Shown here: positions 31,903-40,158 of the stretch, one piece after another
Position numbering within the stretch: the first letter of the stretch is position 1
How the letters are laid out: every line of letters starts with the position of its first letter
Assembly (NCBI GenBank): GCA_003577145.1
Contig: QEUP01000003.1
Coordinates: forward strand, 89,832-153,831
Reading direction: 5' to 3'
Length of the DNA stretch: 64,000 nucleotides
Origin: Acidobacteriota bacterium
GTDB taxonomy: Bacteria > Actinomycetota > Acidimicrobiia > Acidimicrobiales > Microtrichaceae
Notes under the pieces: model-generated
Database searches by the model: none
Seen by the model: the letters and a program-made list of their open reading frames with translations, nothing else
What the model was told of the DNA's origin: nothing
Program-made: the position numbers and the translations under genes

Positions 31903-32706
31903 TCAGTTCTGTGAGCGGGCGGGGGGCTGCGGTGGGGCGGTCGCGATCTCCCACAGCTCCACGTAGAACGGTGCCAGCCCAGCCGGGGGCCCGTGCGCGG
32001 GCCCCCCGGGTGCGGGGGACGACACGAGGAACCCCGCGAACAGGATCGTCACGCCCAGGACCAGCCATATACCGAAGGTGGTCATCTCGTCCTCGGCCGA
32101 GTAGAGGGTTCCCCCGGCCGCCAACAGCGCAGTTCCGAGTGCGATGAGCACGTTGGTCGATGCCAGGCGGCGTGGGGTGATCGCAGAGGCTGCCCCGTGC
32201 CCGGGACGCCGCCCGGTAACGAGCTCGAAGGCCGACCAGGCTGCGCCGGCGAAGACGACGACCGCACCCACGCCCGAGCCCACCGCGGCCATCATTCGAG
32301 GAGCCGGCCCGAACACCTCTCGGCCCTGCGGTAGCTGATCGACCGGGATGGCGTCGACCAGCGGAGCGGCCATCACGACTCCCGCGGCGAACGCCGCCGA
32401 CAGGGCGAGCACGACCGCGGTCTTGTCGCCGACACGGCGGCCACCCAGCAGGTACACCGTGCCCAGCGCCAGGAAGGGGACGTTGAGGATGGCGCCGAAG
32501 AGGTAGAACACGCGGAACGAGAGCGAACCCCAGCCGGTGGCCGCGCCTGCCCAGTAGGCGAGTGACGCCGTGGAGAACATGAACAGCGAGACGGTCCAGG
32601 CAGCCTCGTGTCGTCGACGGCGTGCGAGCCAACGCTCGAGTGTCGTGAGGGCGAACGCCAGCGACACCAGGAAGGCGGTGGCAGCGAGCGCCGCGGTGGC
32701 GTTCAT
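31903..32706 (-). CDS. Seven-span membrane protein of unknown function
   Basis: 267 residues from ATG 32706, preceded by TTGAGG. About seven hydrophobic spans (for example ALAATAFLVSLAFALTTLE, VFYLFGAILNVPFLALGTVYL, GIWLVLGVTILFAGFL) are followed by a Pro-rich soluble tail. I do not recognise a family. It converges on the acyl-CoA synthetase gene and its 5' region carries two direct repeats at 32721-32822. It lies divergent from rex. Confidence 0.6.
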   Translation of the reverse strand: MNATAALAATAFLVSLAFALTTLERWLARRRRHEAAWTVSLFMFSTASLAYWAGAATGWGSLSFRVFYLFGAILNVPFLALGTVYLLGGRRVGDKTAVVLALSAAFAAGVVMAAPLVDAIPVDQLPQGREVFGPAPRMMAAVGSGVGAVVVFAGAAWSAFELVTGRRPGHGAASAITPRRLASTNVLIALGTALLAAGGTLYSAEDEMTTFGIWLVLGVTILFAGFLVSSPAPGGPAHGPPAGLAPFYVELWEIATAPPQPPARSQN

Positions 32707-32720
32707 CCTCAACAGCTTCG

Positions 32721-32822
32721 CGGCAATGACCTGCCGGTGTCCCCATGGCGGGACCCCTCCAGCCCCACTTCGACGCCACCTACTCGCGGCAACGACCTGC
32801 CGGTGTCCCGGTGGCGGGACCC
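32721..32822. repeat. Two 36-bp direct repeats with internal hairpins
   Basis: The units at 32721-32756 and 32787-32822 (offset 66 bases) share CGGCAA-GACCTGCCGGTGTCCC-TGGCGGGACCC with few mismatches. Within the second, GTCCCG-GTGG-CGGGAC forms a stem-loop; the first copy forms GTCCC-N6-GGGAC. They lie between the divergent unknown membrane gene and rex. They may be REP-like elements. Confidence 0.7.
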
Positions 32823-32864
32823 GCTCCGCCACTCATCGCGCGAACTTGTGAGCTTGTGCTCGCT

Positions 32865-32882
32865 TTGTGAACAGATGCACGA
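32865..32882 (+). promoter_or_regulatory. Candidate Rex operator in the rex promoter
   Basis: TTGTGAA-CAGA-TGCACGA has the 7-4-7 layout of the Rex consensus (TTGTGAA-N4-TTCACAA), matching 12 of 14 half-site bases. It ends 6 bases before the -10 at 32889. Two more TTGTG half-sites precede it. Known rex genes in actinobacteria are autoregulated; binding here is inference. Confidence 0.55.
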
Positions 32883-32888
32883 GACCGG

Positions 32889-32894
32889 TACTGT
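32889..32894 (+). promoter_or_regulatory. -10 element TACTGT for rex
   Basis: TACTGT ends 9 bases before the rex ATG at 32904, with no Shine-Dalgarno sequence between them, so the transcript may be leaderless. The Rex-like site overlaps the spacer region upstream. Confidence 0.4.
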
Positions 32895-32903
32895 CAGGAA
32901 TCC

Positions 32904-33596
32904 ATGGTCGAGCGCCCCCCACGCCGTATCCCTGAAGCGACGGTGGCGAGACTCCCGGTGTACCGCCGGAGCCTGCTGGAGGTAGCCGAGGAGGAGACCT
33001 CCACCATCTCCTCGGAGCGCTTGGCGGAGATGGCGGGGGTCAATGCGGCGAAGGTCCGCAAGGACCTCTCCTACCTCGGCTCCTACGGGACCCGCGGCGT
33101 CGGCTACGACGTCAAGTACCTGCTGTTCCAGATGAGCAGGGAGCTGGGCCTGACCCATGACTGGCCGGTGGTCATAGTCGGCCTGGGCAATCTCGGACAT
33201 GCGCTGGCGAACTACGGCGGTTTCGGCGAGCGTGGATTCCCGGTGGCGGCGCTCGTCGATGCCGACCCGGCCAAGGTCGGCACGCGCGTGGGCGGCACCG
33301 AGGTCCGTCACGTCGACGAGCTGCCCGAGATCGTGGCCGAGCGGCGGATCCTGATCGGGATCATCGCCACCCCCGCGGCCGTGGCCCAAGAGGTCGCCGA
33401 TCGACTGGTCGCGGCCGGCATCACGTCGGTCCTCAACTTCGCTCCTGCGGTCATCACAGTTCCCGACGCCATCTCGCTGAGGAAGGTGGACCTCGCAGTC
33501 GAGCTGCAGATCCTGTCCTTCTACCAACAGCAGCGGCAGCTGGGTTCCGCCGGCGACGGAGAGCCGTCGCTGCCGACCCGATCGGTGCGAGACTGA
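32904..33596 (+). CDS. rex: Redox-sensing transcriptional repressor Rex
   Basis: 230 residues. The N-terminal winged helix at about 8-80 contains IPEATVARLPVYRRSLLE and AGVNAAKVRKDLSYLGSYGT, the recognition region of Rex. The NAD(H)-binding Rossmann motif is VVIVGLGNLGHALA, followed by ALVDADPAKVG and a C-terminal domain-swap helix DLAVELQILSFYQQQ. Rex leaves DNA when NADH rises. It is followed after 45 bases by the tetrapyrrole genes, as in the Streptomyces rex-hemACD operon, so it probably controls haem synthesis along with itself; a second Rex-like site precedes the cytochrome operon at 42696. Confidence 0.93.
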   Translation: MVERPPRRIPEATVARLPVYRRSLLEVAEEETSTISSERLAEMAGVNAAKVRKDLSYLGSYGTRGVGYDVKYLLFQMSRELGLTHDWPVVIVGLGNLGHALANYGGFGERGFPVAALVDADPAKVGTRVGGTEVRHVDELPEIVAERRILIGIIATPAAVAQEVADRLVAAGITSVLNFAPAVITVPDAISLRKVDLAVELQILSFYQQQRQLGSAGDGEPSLPTRSVRD

Positions 33597-33641
33597 ACGG
33601 GCGCCTGACCACCCGCGACGGTCAGGGCACCGAGCGATCCG

Positions 33642-34280
33642 ATGCAGCCAGGTGAAGCCCGATACCCGGTCAATCTGAGCGTCGCCGGCCGATCAGCCCT
33701 CGTCGTCGGTGGGGGGGACGTGGCGCTGCGGAAGGTACGGGGCCTACTCGCTGCCGGTGCCCGCGTCCATGTGATCGCAGTTCAGGTAGCCGGGTCGCTC
33801 AAGGCTCTGCCCGAGGTGTCCTGGGAGGAGCGCGCCTTCCGGTCCGAAGACCTCGTTCCCGGCAATCCTTCCTCGCACTGCGTGGTCATCGCCGCCACCG
33901 AGGATCGCCAGGTGAACCGGCAGGTCTACCAAGCTGCCCATGAAGCCGGTGTTCCGGTCAACACGGTCGACGATCCGGAGCTCTGTGACTTCACGTTGCC
34001 GGCGGTGATTCGACAGGGTCGGCTGTTGGTGACCGTTTCGAGCAGCGGGGAGAGCCCGGCGGTCTCGGCCTGGCTCCGGCGCCGCCTGCAGGCGGCGCTC
34101 GGGCCTGAGTACGACGAGCTGATCCGGGTAGTGGGCGAGGTCCGCCAGGAGTTGCATGACTCCGGTCACACGACGGAGGGGCTGGACTGGCAATACGCCC
34201 TAGACTCGGGGATATTGGAGATGATCCGTGAGGGTCGTCTCAGCGAGGCCAAGGAGCGCCTGCAGGCGTGTCTGTTGTAG
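33642..34280 (+). CDS. Precorrin-2 dehydrogenase/sirohydrochlorin ferrochelatase (CysG N-terminal type)
   Basis: 212 residues. NAD-binding start NLSVAGRSALVVGGGDVALRKV, the middle VIAATEDRQVNRQVYQAAHE, and VNTVDDPELCDFTLPAVIRQ with the conserved Asp and Cys are typical of Met8p/SirC. The C-terminal helical part contains GESPAVSAWLRRRLQAALG. It oxidises precorrin-2 to sirohydrochlorin and may insert iron, giving sirohaem. It overlaps hemA by 13 bases. The methyltransferase that makes precorrin-2 is the N-terminal half of the cobA-hemD fusion downstream. Confidence 0.88.
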   Translation: MQPGEARYPVNLSVAGRSALVVGGGDVALRKVRGLLAAGARVHVIAVQVAGSLKALPEVSWEERAFRSEDLVPGNPSSHCVVIAATEDRQVNRQVYQAAHEAGVPVNTVDDPELCDFTLPAVIRQGRLLVTVSSSGESPAVSAWLRRRLQAALGPEYDELIRVVGEVRQELHDSGHTTEGLDWQYALDSGILEMIREGRLSEAKERLQACLL

Positions 34281-35527
34281 TCATCGGCGTAAACCACCGG
34301 ACCGTTCCGCTCGGGCTGCTCGAGCGCATGACGATCGACGACGACCACCTCGACAAGACGCTCGCCGACGTCATCAGCCGCGAGAACGTCTCCGAGGCGG
34401 TCGTGTTGTCGACATGCAACCGGACCGAGGTCTATGTCTACGCCGAGCGCTTCCACGGGGCCTTCCAGGATGTCCGCAACGTCTTGTCCGAGAGCGCGTT
34501 CCTCGCACCGGAAGCGTTCGCCGATCACCTCTACGTCCTTTACGACGCCGATGCCATAAGGCACCTCTTCTGTGTGGCGGCGGGTCTCGATTCGGCCGTG
34601 CTGGGCGAGAACGAGATCCTCGGCCAGGTCAAGCGGGCATGGCAGCGGGCCCGCGAGCAGAAGGTGTCCGGGACGTCGCTCAACCTCTTGTTCCGCCATT
34701 CGGTCGAGGTCGGCAAGCGGGCGCGGAGCGAGACCGACATCGCCCGCCACATCACGTCAGTCGCCCAAGCGGCGGTCGCCATGGCTGCCCAACGCCTCGG
34801 TGGTCTCGCGGGCCGGCGGGTCCTGGTTCTCGGCGCGGGTGGGATGGGCGAGGGCATGGCGAAGATCGTCGCCGCGGCCGGGGTCAGCGACTTCGCGATC
34901 GCCAACCGAACCTACGAGAGGTCTCGGGACCTCGCCGATCTGGTAGGGGGGCGGGCCGTCAGGCTGTCGGCGGTCGCAGACGAACTGCGAGACACCGATG
35001 TCCTGTTGACCTCCACGGGTGCCAACACCATCATGCTCGAGCACTCCGACATCGAGCCGGCCATGCTCCACCGCGGGGATCATCCGCTGCTGATCGTCGA
35101 CATAGCCGTTCCGCGTGACATCGACCCCTCGGTGGCCGGGCTCGACGGCGTCACGCTGCTCGACATGGACGATGTCCGACACTTCACGGAGGCCGGCGTC
35201 GCCGAACGGCAGCGTGAGGTGCAGGCGGTGCGTCAGATCGTCGACGAAGAGGTCGATCGCTTTCTCGATGCAAGCACGGCGCGGGAGTCCGCCCCGCTCA
35301 TCGTCGCTCTGCGGGAGAGGGCAGAAGACATCCGGCTCCACGAGATCGAAGGATTCGGGTCCCGGCTGGCCGGCCTGACCCCCGAGCAGCGCGAGGCAGT
35401 GGAGGCCCTGACTCACCGCATCCTTGCCAAGCTCCTCCACGAACCGACCGTGGAGCTGAAGGAGTCGGCCGGCACGAGGCGCGGCGACCGGCTGGCCGAG
35501 TCAATGCGGGATCTGTTCGATTTGTGA
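34268..35527 (+). CDS. hemA: Glutamyl-tRNA reductase
   Basis: 419 residues from GTG 34268. The catalytic Cys50 is in VVLSTCNRTEVYVYAE; further blocks are GLDSAVLGENEILGQVKRAW, the NADPH motif VLVLGAGGMGEGMAKI and IANRTYERS, and DIAVPRDIDP. The C-terminal dimerisation helix ends ESMRDLFDL. It converts glutamyl-tRNA to glutamate-1-semialdehyde, the committed step of the C5 pathway, completed by hemL in the same operon. Start overlaps the previous gene by 13 bases and its stop overlaps the hemC GTG. Confidence 0.93.
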   Translation: MSVVVIGVNHRTVPLGLLERMTIDDDHLDKTLADVISRENVSEAVVLSTCNRTEVYVYAERFHGAFQDVRNVLSESAFLAPEAFADHLYVLYDADAIRHLFCVAAGLDSAVLGENEILGQVKRAWQRAREQKVSGTSLNLLFRHSVEVGKRARSETDIARHITSVAQAAVAMAAQRLGGLAGRRVLVLGAGGMGEGMAKIVAAAGVSDFAIANRTYERSRDLADLVGGRAVRLSAVADELRDTDVLLTSTGANTIMLEHSDIEPAMLHRGDHPLLIVDIAVPRDIDPSVAGLDGVTLLDMDDVRHFTEAGVAERQREVQAVRQIVDEEVDRFLDASTARESAPLIVALRERAEDIRLHEIEGFGSRLAGLTPEQREAVEALTHRILAKLLHEPTVELKESAGTRRGDRLAESMRDLFDL

Positions 35528-36426
35528 GGCTCAGAGCCGCCACACGCGGTAGCGAGCTGGCGCTGTGGCAGACCCGTCACGTTGCCCGACTCCTCGCCGC
35601 CCTCGACCCGGCGGTCGAGGTCGAGACCGTCATCGTCACCACCGAAGGTGATCGCCGCGCCGAAGCGCCGATAGCCGAGATGGGCGGCAAGGGCGTGTTC
35701 GCTGCTGAGGTGCAAAGGGCCGTTCTCGACGGCCGAGCCGACCTGGCCGTGCACTCGGCCAAGGACCTGCCGTCGGTGACACCCGACGGGTTGTCCCTCG
35801 CGGCGGTGCCAGAGCGGGGAGACCCGCGCGACGTGCTGGTGGGGAGTCGCCTCGATGCCATTCCGGACCGGGGACTGGTGGGTACGGGGTCGCCGCGCCG
35901 CAGGGCGCAACTCGCCCACCTCCGTCCCGACCTGCGCTTCTCCGATCTCCGAGGGAACATCGCGACGAGGCTGGCGAAATCAGCGGGCTTCGATGCCATC
36001 GTGATGGCCGCTGCTGCCCTCGAGAGACTCGATCAGATCGAGCGGGTCTCCGAGGTGTTGGGCATCGACCGCTTCCTCCCCCAGGCGGGCCAGGGCGCGC
36101 TGGCGATCGAGTGCCGCGACGATGACGAGGCGACTGCGGGCGTGCTCGGATCGATCGAGCACGCGGCCTCCCGCAAGGCGGTGGACTCGGAACGCGCTTA
36201 CCTGGCCGAACTGGGAGGCGACTGCCGGCTGCCGGCCGGCGCCTTTGCCGAAGTGCGGTCCGGGGGCGTCTTCCTGCATGCCTTCATCGCGTCGCCCGAC
36301 GGTAGCCGTCTGCGCCGGAGCGAACAGGCCGGCGACGACGCTGCGGTGGTCGGCAGGACGCTCGCTCGGCGCCTGCTCGATGAAGAAGGTGGCGCCGAAC
36401 TGCTAGCTCCTACAGTGAGTCCGTGA
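35524..36426 (+). CDS. hemC: Porphobilinogen deaminase (hydroxymethylbilane synthase)
   Basis: 300 residues from GTG 35524. RAATRGSELALWQTRHV starts the fold; AVHSAKDLPSVTPDG holds the catalytic acid region; GTGSPRRRAQLAHLRPDLRF and LRGNIATRLAKS bind the pyrrole chain; Cys234 in LGGDCRLPAGAFA attaches the dipyrromethane cofactor. It polymerises four porphobilinogens to hydroxymethylbilane. Both ends overlap neighbours by 4 bases (GTGA), so the operon is tightly coupled. Confidence 0.93.
   Translation: MRLRAATRGSELALWQTRHVARLLAALDPAVEVETVIVTTEGDRRAEAPIAEMGGKGVFAAEVQRAVLDGRADLAVHSAKDLPSVTPDGLSLAAVPERGDPRDVLVGSRLDAIPDRGLVGTGSPRRRAQLAHLRPDLRFSDLRGNIATRLAKSAGFDAIVMAAAALERLDQIERVSEVLGIDRFLPQAGQGALAIECRDDDEATAGVLGSIEHAASRKAVDSERAYLAELGGDCRLPAGAFAEVRSGGVFLHAFIASPDGSRLRRSEQAGDDAAVVGRTLARRLLDEEGGAELLAPTVSP
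36411..36416 (+). promoter_or_regulatory. -10-like TACAGT before cobA-hemD
   Basis: TACAGT inside the end of hemC stops 6 bases before the GTG at 36423. It could give an internal leaderless transcript; equally it may be chance coding sequence. Confidence 0.3.
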
Positions 36427-37880
36427 CCGTCTATCTCGTCGGGGCCGGGCCCGGTGACCCGGGCTTGTTGACCGTGAGAGGCGCAGAGGTACTGGGCAGG
36501 GCCGAGGTCGTCGTCTACGATCGCCTGTCCGTAGCCTCGTTGCTCGAACGCGCTCCCACACGAGCGAAGCGCATCTGCGTCGGCAAGGCCCCGGGCCGTT
36601 CGGACATCAGCCAGGACGAGATCAACTCGCTTCTGATCGAGCACGGGAGAGCGGGTCAGGAAGTCGTGCGGCTCAAAGGCGGCGATCCGTTCGTGTTTGC
36701 CCGGGGCGGCGAGGAGGCCAGGGCACTGCAAGGCGCGGGAGTCCAGTACGAAGTCGTGCCCGGGGTCACTTCGGCGGTGGCGGTACCCGCCTACGCCGGC
36801 ATCCCTGTGACGTTGCGTCACTCATCTACGTCTTTCACCGTCGTCACCGGCCACGAGGACCCCGACAAGGACCACTTCGTCGACTGGGATGCAATCGCCA
36901 AGGTCGGCGGAACGATCGTGATCCTCATGGGCGTGAGGCGGTGGCCTTCGATCGCGACCGCGCTCATCAGAGGTGGTCGGGCCCCGGACACGCCTGCCGC
37001 CGCCGTGCGGTGGGGAACCAGACCGGAGCAGACGACGATCAGGGCAACCCTCGACACGCTCGCGCAGCACGAGTTGCGTGCCCCGGCCACGATCGTGGTC
37101 GGCGAGGTGGCAACCGAGCGCCTGCGGTGGTTCGAGTCCCGCCCGTTGCTCGGGCGCCGGATCGTCGTCACGCGAGCACGAGCGCAGGCGCCGGACCTGT
37201 CCCGCCTGCTGACGGCGGAGGGTGCGGTCGTCATCGAGGTGCCGGTGATAGAGATCGTCGATCCACCCGACGGCGGTGCGGCGCTGCGACGGGCCGTGTC
37301 GGATCTCTGGGTCTACGACTGGGTTGTCCTCACGTCGGTGAACGGAGCCAGTCGCCTCTTCGGCACGATGCGTGACTCGCGCGATCTCGGAGGGGTGAGC
37401 GTTGCGGTGATCGGGCCGGGGACCGCGGCCGAGGTGTCGAGGTACAACGTGGTGCCCGACCTCGTCCCGGATCGTTTCGTGGCAGAGTCCCTCGTCGATG
37501 CGTTTCCAGCACCGGCATCCGGTGATGGCCGGGTGCTCGTCGCGCGGGCGGCGGAAGCCCGAGATGTCCTGCCGGAGGGCCTGGTGGCGAAGGGCTGGTC
37601 TGTCGACGTCGTGGAGGCATACAGCACGAAGGCCTGCGAGATGGACGCGGTACAGCTCCGAGCGGCGACTGAAGCCGAGATCGTCACCTTCGCGTCCTCA
37701 TCCACGGTACGGAACTTCGTCGCGGCCGTTGGCCGTGACAACGTTCCCGGTGTCGTCGCCTGCATCGGCCCGGTGACAGCCGAGACTGCGCGACTGGAGG
37801 GCCTCGATGTAGCCATCGAGGCAGAGGTCCACACGGTTCCGGGCCTTGTCGAGTCGATCGTCCATTGGGCCTCCTCGTAG
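36423..37880 (+). CDS. Uroporphyrinogen-III C-methyltransferase fused to uroporphyrinogen-III synthase
   Basis: 485 residues. Residues 1-240 are the SAM-dependent methyltransferase (CobA/CysG-A): VYLVGAGPGDPGLLTVRGAE, VVRLKGGDPFVFARGGEEA, PAYAGIPVTLRH, VTGHEDPDKDH. Residues 245-485 are the HemD synthase: GRRIVVTRARAQAPDLSRLL, DWVVLTSVNGASRLFG, VEAYSTKACEM and VTFASSSTVRNFV. The fusion joins closure of the tetrapyrrole ring with the first methylation towards sirohaem. It fits the neighbouring dehydrogenase gene. GTG start overlaps the hemC stop. Confidence 0.93.
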   Translation: MTVYLVGAGPGDPGLLTVRGAEVLGRAEVVVYDRLSVASLLERAPTRAKRICVGKAPGRSDISQDEINSLLIEHGRAGQEVVRLKGGDPFVFARGGEEARALQGAGVQYEVVPGVTSAVAVPAYAGIPVTLRHSSTSFTVVTGHEDPDKDHFVDWDAIAKVGGTIVILMGVRRWPSIATALIRGGRAPDTPAAAVRWGTRPEQTTIRATLDTLAQHELRAPATIVVGEVATERLRWFESRPLLGRRIVVTRARAQAPDLSRLLTAEGAVVIEVPVIEIVDPPDGGAALRRAVSDLWVYDWVVLTSVNGASRLFGTMRDSRDLGGVSVAVIGPGTAAEVSRYNVVPDLVPDRFVAESLVDAFPAPASGDGRVLVARAAEARDVLPEGLVAKGWSVDVVEAYSTKACEMDAVQLRAATEAEIVTFASSSTVRNFVAAVGRDNVPGVVACIGPVTAETARLEGLDVAIEAEVHTVPGLVESIVHWASS

Positions 37881-37881
37881 G

Positions 37882-37887
37882 TAGGAT
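37882..37887 (+). promoter_or_regulatory. -10 element TAGGAT before hemB
   Basis: TAGGAT ends 7 bases before the hemB GTG at 37895 in the 14-base gap after cobA-hemD. It could start a leaderless hemB transcript, but it also resembles part of a weak ribosome site. Confidence 0.35.
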
Positions 37888-37894
37888 CGCGTCA

Positions 37895-38872
37895 GTGAGC
37901 TTTCCCCGCCGTCGGCTGCGCCGGCTGAGACGGACACAGCGACTTCGCGATCTCGTGGGTGAGGCTCGCCTCGGCGTCGACGATCTCGTGGCGCCGCTGT
38001 TCGTCCGCGAGGCGGCGAGGGAACCCCGACCCATCGGGTCGTTGCCGGGCGTGGTGCAGCACTCTCGCGAGAGCCTCATCAAGGAGGTGGCCGAACTGCG
38101 TGACCTGGGCGTGCCCGGCATGATCCTCTTCGGGATCCCGGCCGAGAAGGATGCCCGGGGCTCGGGGGCGTGGGACCCCGATGGCGTCGTCCAGGTGGCG
38201 TTGCGCGACGTCCGCGAGGAGGTCGGGGACGACCTGGTGGTGATGGCCGACCTGTGCCTCGACGAGTACACCGACCACGGGCACTGTGGAGTGCTGGCAC
38301 CGGACGGGGGGGTCGACAACGACGCGACGCTCGAGCTCTACGCAGCCGTCGCGTTGGCACAAGCCGAGGCCGGTGCCGACATCTGCGCTCCTTCAGGAAT
38401 GATGGACGGGCAGGTGAGGGCCATTCGTGGCGCGCTCGACGAATCGGGCTTCGAGCAGGTCGCGATCCTTGCCTACTCGGCCAAGTACGCGTCGGCGCTG
38501 TACGGCCCGTTCCGTGACGCCGTCGACGTGCAGATCGCCGGAGGGGGCGATCGCAGGTCCTACCAGCAGGACTGGCACAACGCGCGCGAGGCGTTGGAGG
38601 AGATCCGTGCCGATGTGGCCGAAGGCGCTGACATGGTCATGGTCAAGCCGGCTATCACCTATCTCGACGTGATCGCCCGGGCCCGTGCCGAGCTCGATCT
38701 GCCGCTAGCGGCATACCACGTGTCAGGCGAGTACTCGATGATCAAGGCTGCAGCCGCCGAGGGCTGGCTCGACGGCGACGCCGTTGCGCTCGAGCAGCTC
38801 ACTGCCATCAAACGAGCCGGTGCCGACTTCATCCTCACCTACTTCGCCAAGGAGATCGCCCGGCGGCAATGA
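37895..38872 (+). CDS. hemB: Delta-aminolevulinic acid dehydratase (porphobilinogen synthase)
   Basis: 325 residues from GTG 37895 (the frame is open back to 37865). RLRDLVGEARLGVDDLVAPL starts the barrel; DLCLDEYTDHGHCGVL is the metal-binding region, SAPSGM-like APSGMMDGQVRAIR follows, and the two Schiff-base lysines are in AYSAKYASALYGPF and VMVKPAITYLD. The metal-site region with a single Cys in HGHCG fits an Mg-dependent rather than three-Cys zinc form. It condenses two aminolevulinates. Its stop overlaps the hemL ATG (ATGA). Confidence 0.92.
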   Translation: MSFPRRRLRRLRRTQRLRDLVGEARLGVDDLVAPLFVREAAREPRPIGSLPGVVQHSRESLIKEVAELRDLGVPGMILFGIPAEKDARGSGAWDPDGVVQVALRDVREEVGDDLVVMADLCLDEYTDHGHCGVLAPDGGVDNDATLELYAAVALAQAEAGADICAPSGMMDGQVRAIRGALDESGFEQVAILAYSAKYASALYGPFRDAVDVQIAGGGDRRSYQQDWHNAREALEEIRADVAEGADMVMVKPAITYLDVIARARAELDLPLAAYHVSGEYSMIKAAAAEGWLDGDAVALEQLTAIKRAGADFILTYFAKEIARRQ

Positions 38873-40140
38873 CCGACACCACGAACCGCTCGTTGTTCGA
38901 ACGCGCCCGCAAGGTCATCCCCGGCGGCGTCAACTCGCCGGTGCGCGCCTTCGGGTCAGTCGGTGGTGACCCCTACTTCGTGGAACGGGCGGAAGGGGCT
39001 TACGTGTGGGACGTCGAGGGAAACCGCTACATCGACTACGTGCAGAGCTACGGTGCGTCGATCCTCGGTCACGCGCACCCTCGGGTCGTCGCGGCAGTGT
39101 CCGGTGCGGCAGCGAAGGGTACGACCTACGGCAAGCCGACCGAGTCCGAGGTGCGCCTCGCCGAGGAACTCGTCGAGCGGGTCGACGGGCTCGAGATGGT
39201 CCGCTTGGTGTCGAGCGGCACCGAGGCGGCCATGTCGGCTGTGCGCCTCGCCCGGGGTGTGACCGGCCGGGACAAGGTGGTGAAGTTCGCGGGGAACTAC
39301 CACGGTCACAGCGACTCGCTCCTGGCCGCCGGCGGTAGCGGTGTGGCCAACCAGGGCCTGTCGGGGTCGGTGGGTGTGACCGCCGGTGCAGTTGCCGACA
39401 CCGTGGTCGCCCCGTACAACGTCGTCCCCGAGATCGACGATTCGGTGGCCTGCGTGATCGTCGAGCCGGTCGCCGCCAACATGGGTCTGGTGCCGCCGGT
39501 CGAGGGCTTCCTGGAGGCCTTGCGGACGGCATGCAACCGCGCCGATGCCCTGTTGGTGTTCGACGAGGTGATCACCGGCTACCGGCTCGAGCGGGGCGGG
39601 GCAACCGGGCGCTTCGGGGTTCAGCCCGACGTCTGGTGCTTCGGCAAGGTGATCGGCGGCGGCCTACCGGTGGGTGCCTTCGGCGGTTCGAGCGACATCA
39701 TGGCCGGGCTGGCTCCCCTTGGTCCCGTGTACCAGGCGGGCACGCTGTCGGGCAACCCTCTGGCCACCGCGGCCGGGCTGGCCGTGCTCGCAGAGCTCGA
39801 CGCCGCCGCCTACGGGAGGCTCACCGCCACGGCGACGCACCTCGCCGAGGGACTCCGGACCGTGTTCACAGCAGCCGGGGTCGCGGCGGTCGTGCCACAG
39901 GTGGGGCCTCTGGTCGGGTTGTTCTTCGGCGAGGTAGTACCGCGCGACTACGACGAGGCGCGGACCTCGGTCGAACTGGGTCTGTACGCCGCGTTCTTCC
40001 GGGCCATGCTGGCCGAGGGGGTGGCCCTGGCACCGGGTCCCTACGAGGTCATCTTCCCGAGCCTCGCTCATTCGGCAGCTGACATCGATGCGACGCTGGC
40101 GGCAGCCGCAAAGGCCGCGACGGCCCTGGCCGATCCGTAG
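38869..40140 (+). CDS. hemL: Glutamate-1-semialdehyde 2,1-aminomutase
   Basis: 423 residues. FERARKVIPGGVNSPVRAFG is the family start; SYGASILGHAHP, VRLVSSGTEAAMSAVRLARG, KFAGNYHGHSDSLL and LLVFDEVITGYRLERGG follow; the PLP lysine is in CFGKVIGGGLPVGAFGG. It completes aminolevulinate synthesis after HemA. It ends the haem operon and converges on the geranylgeranyl reductase gene, 18 bases between stops. Confidence 0.93.
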   Translation: MTDTTNRSLFERARKVIPGGVNSPVRAFGSVGGDPYFVERAEGAYVWDVEGNRYIDYVQSYGASILGHAHPRVVAAVSGAAAKGTTYGKPTESEVRLAEELVERVDGLEMVRLVSSGTEAAMSAVRLARGVTGRDKVVKFAGNYHGHSDSLLAAGGSGVANQGLSGSVGVTAGAVADTVVAPYNVVPEIDDSVACVIVEPVAANMGLVPPVEGFLEALRTACNRADALLVFDEVITGYRLERGGATGRFGVQPDVWCFGKVIGGGLPVGAFGGSSDIMAGLAPLGPVYQAGTLSGNPLATAAGLAVLAELDAAAYGRLTATATHLAEGLRTVFTAAGVAAVVPQVGPLVGLFFGEVVPRDYDEARTSVELGLYAAFFRAMLAEGVALAPGPYEVIFPSLAHSAADIDATLAAAAKAATALADP

Positions 40141-40158
40141 CGACACGGTCCGACGGGT

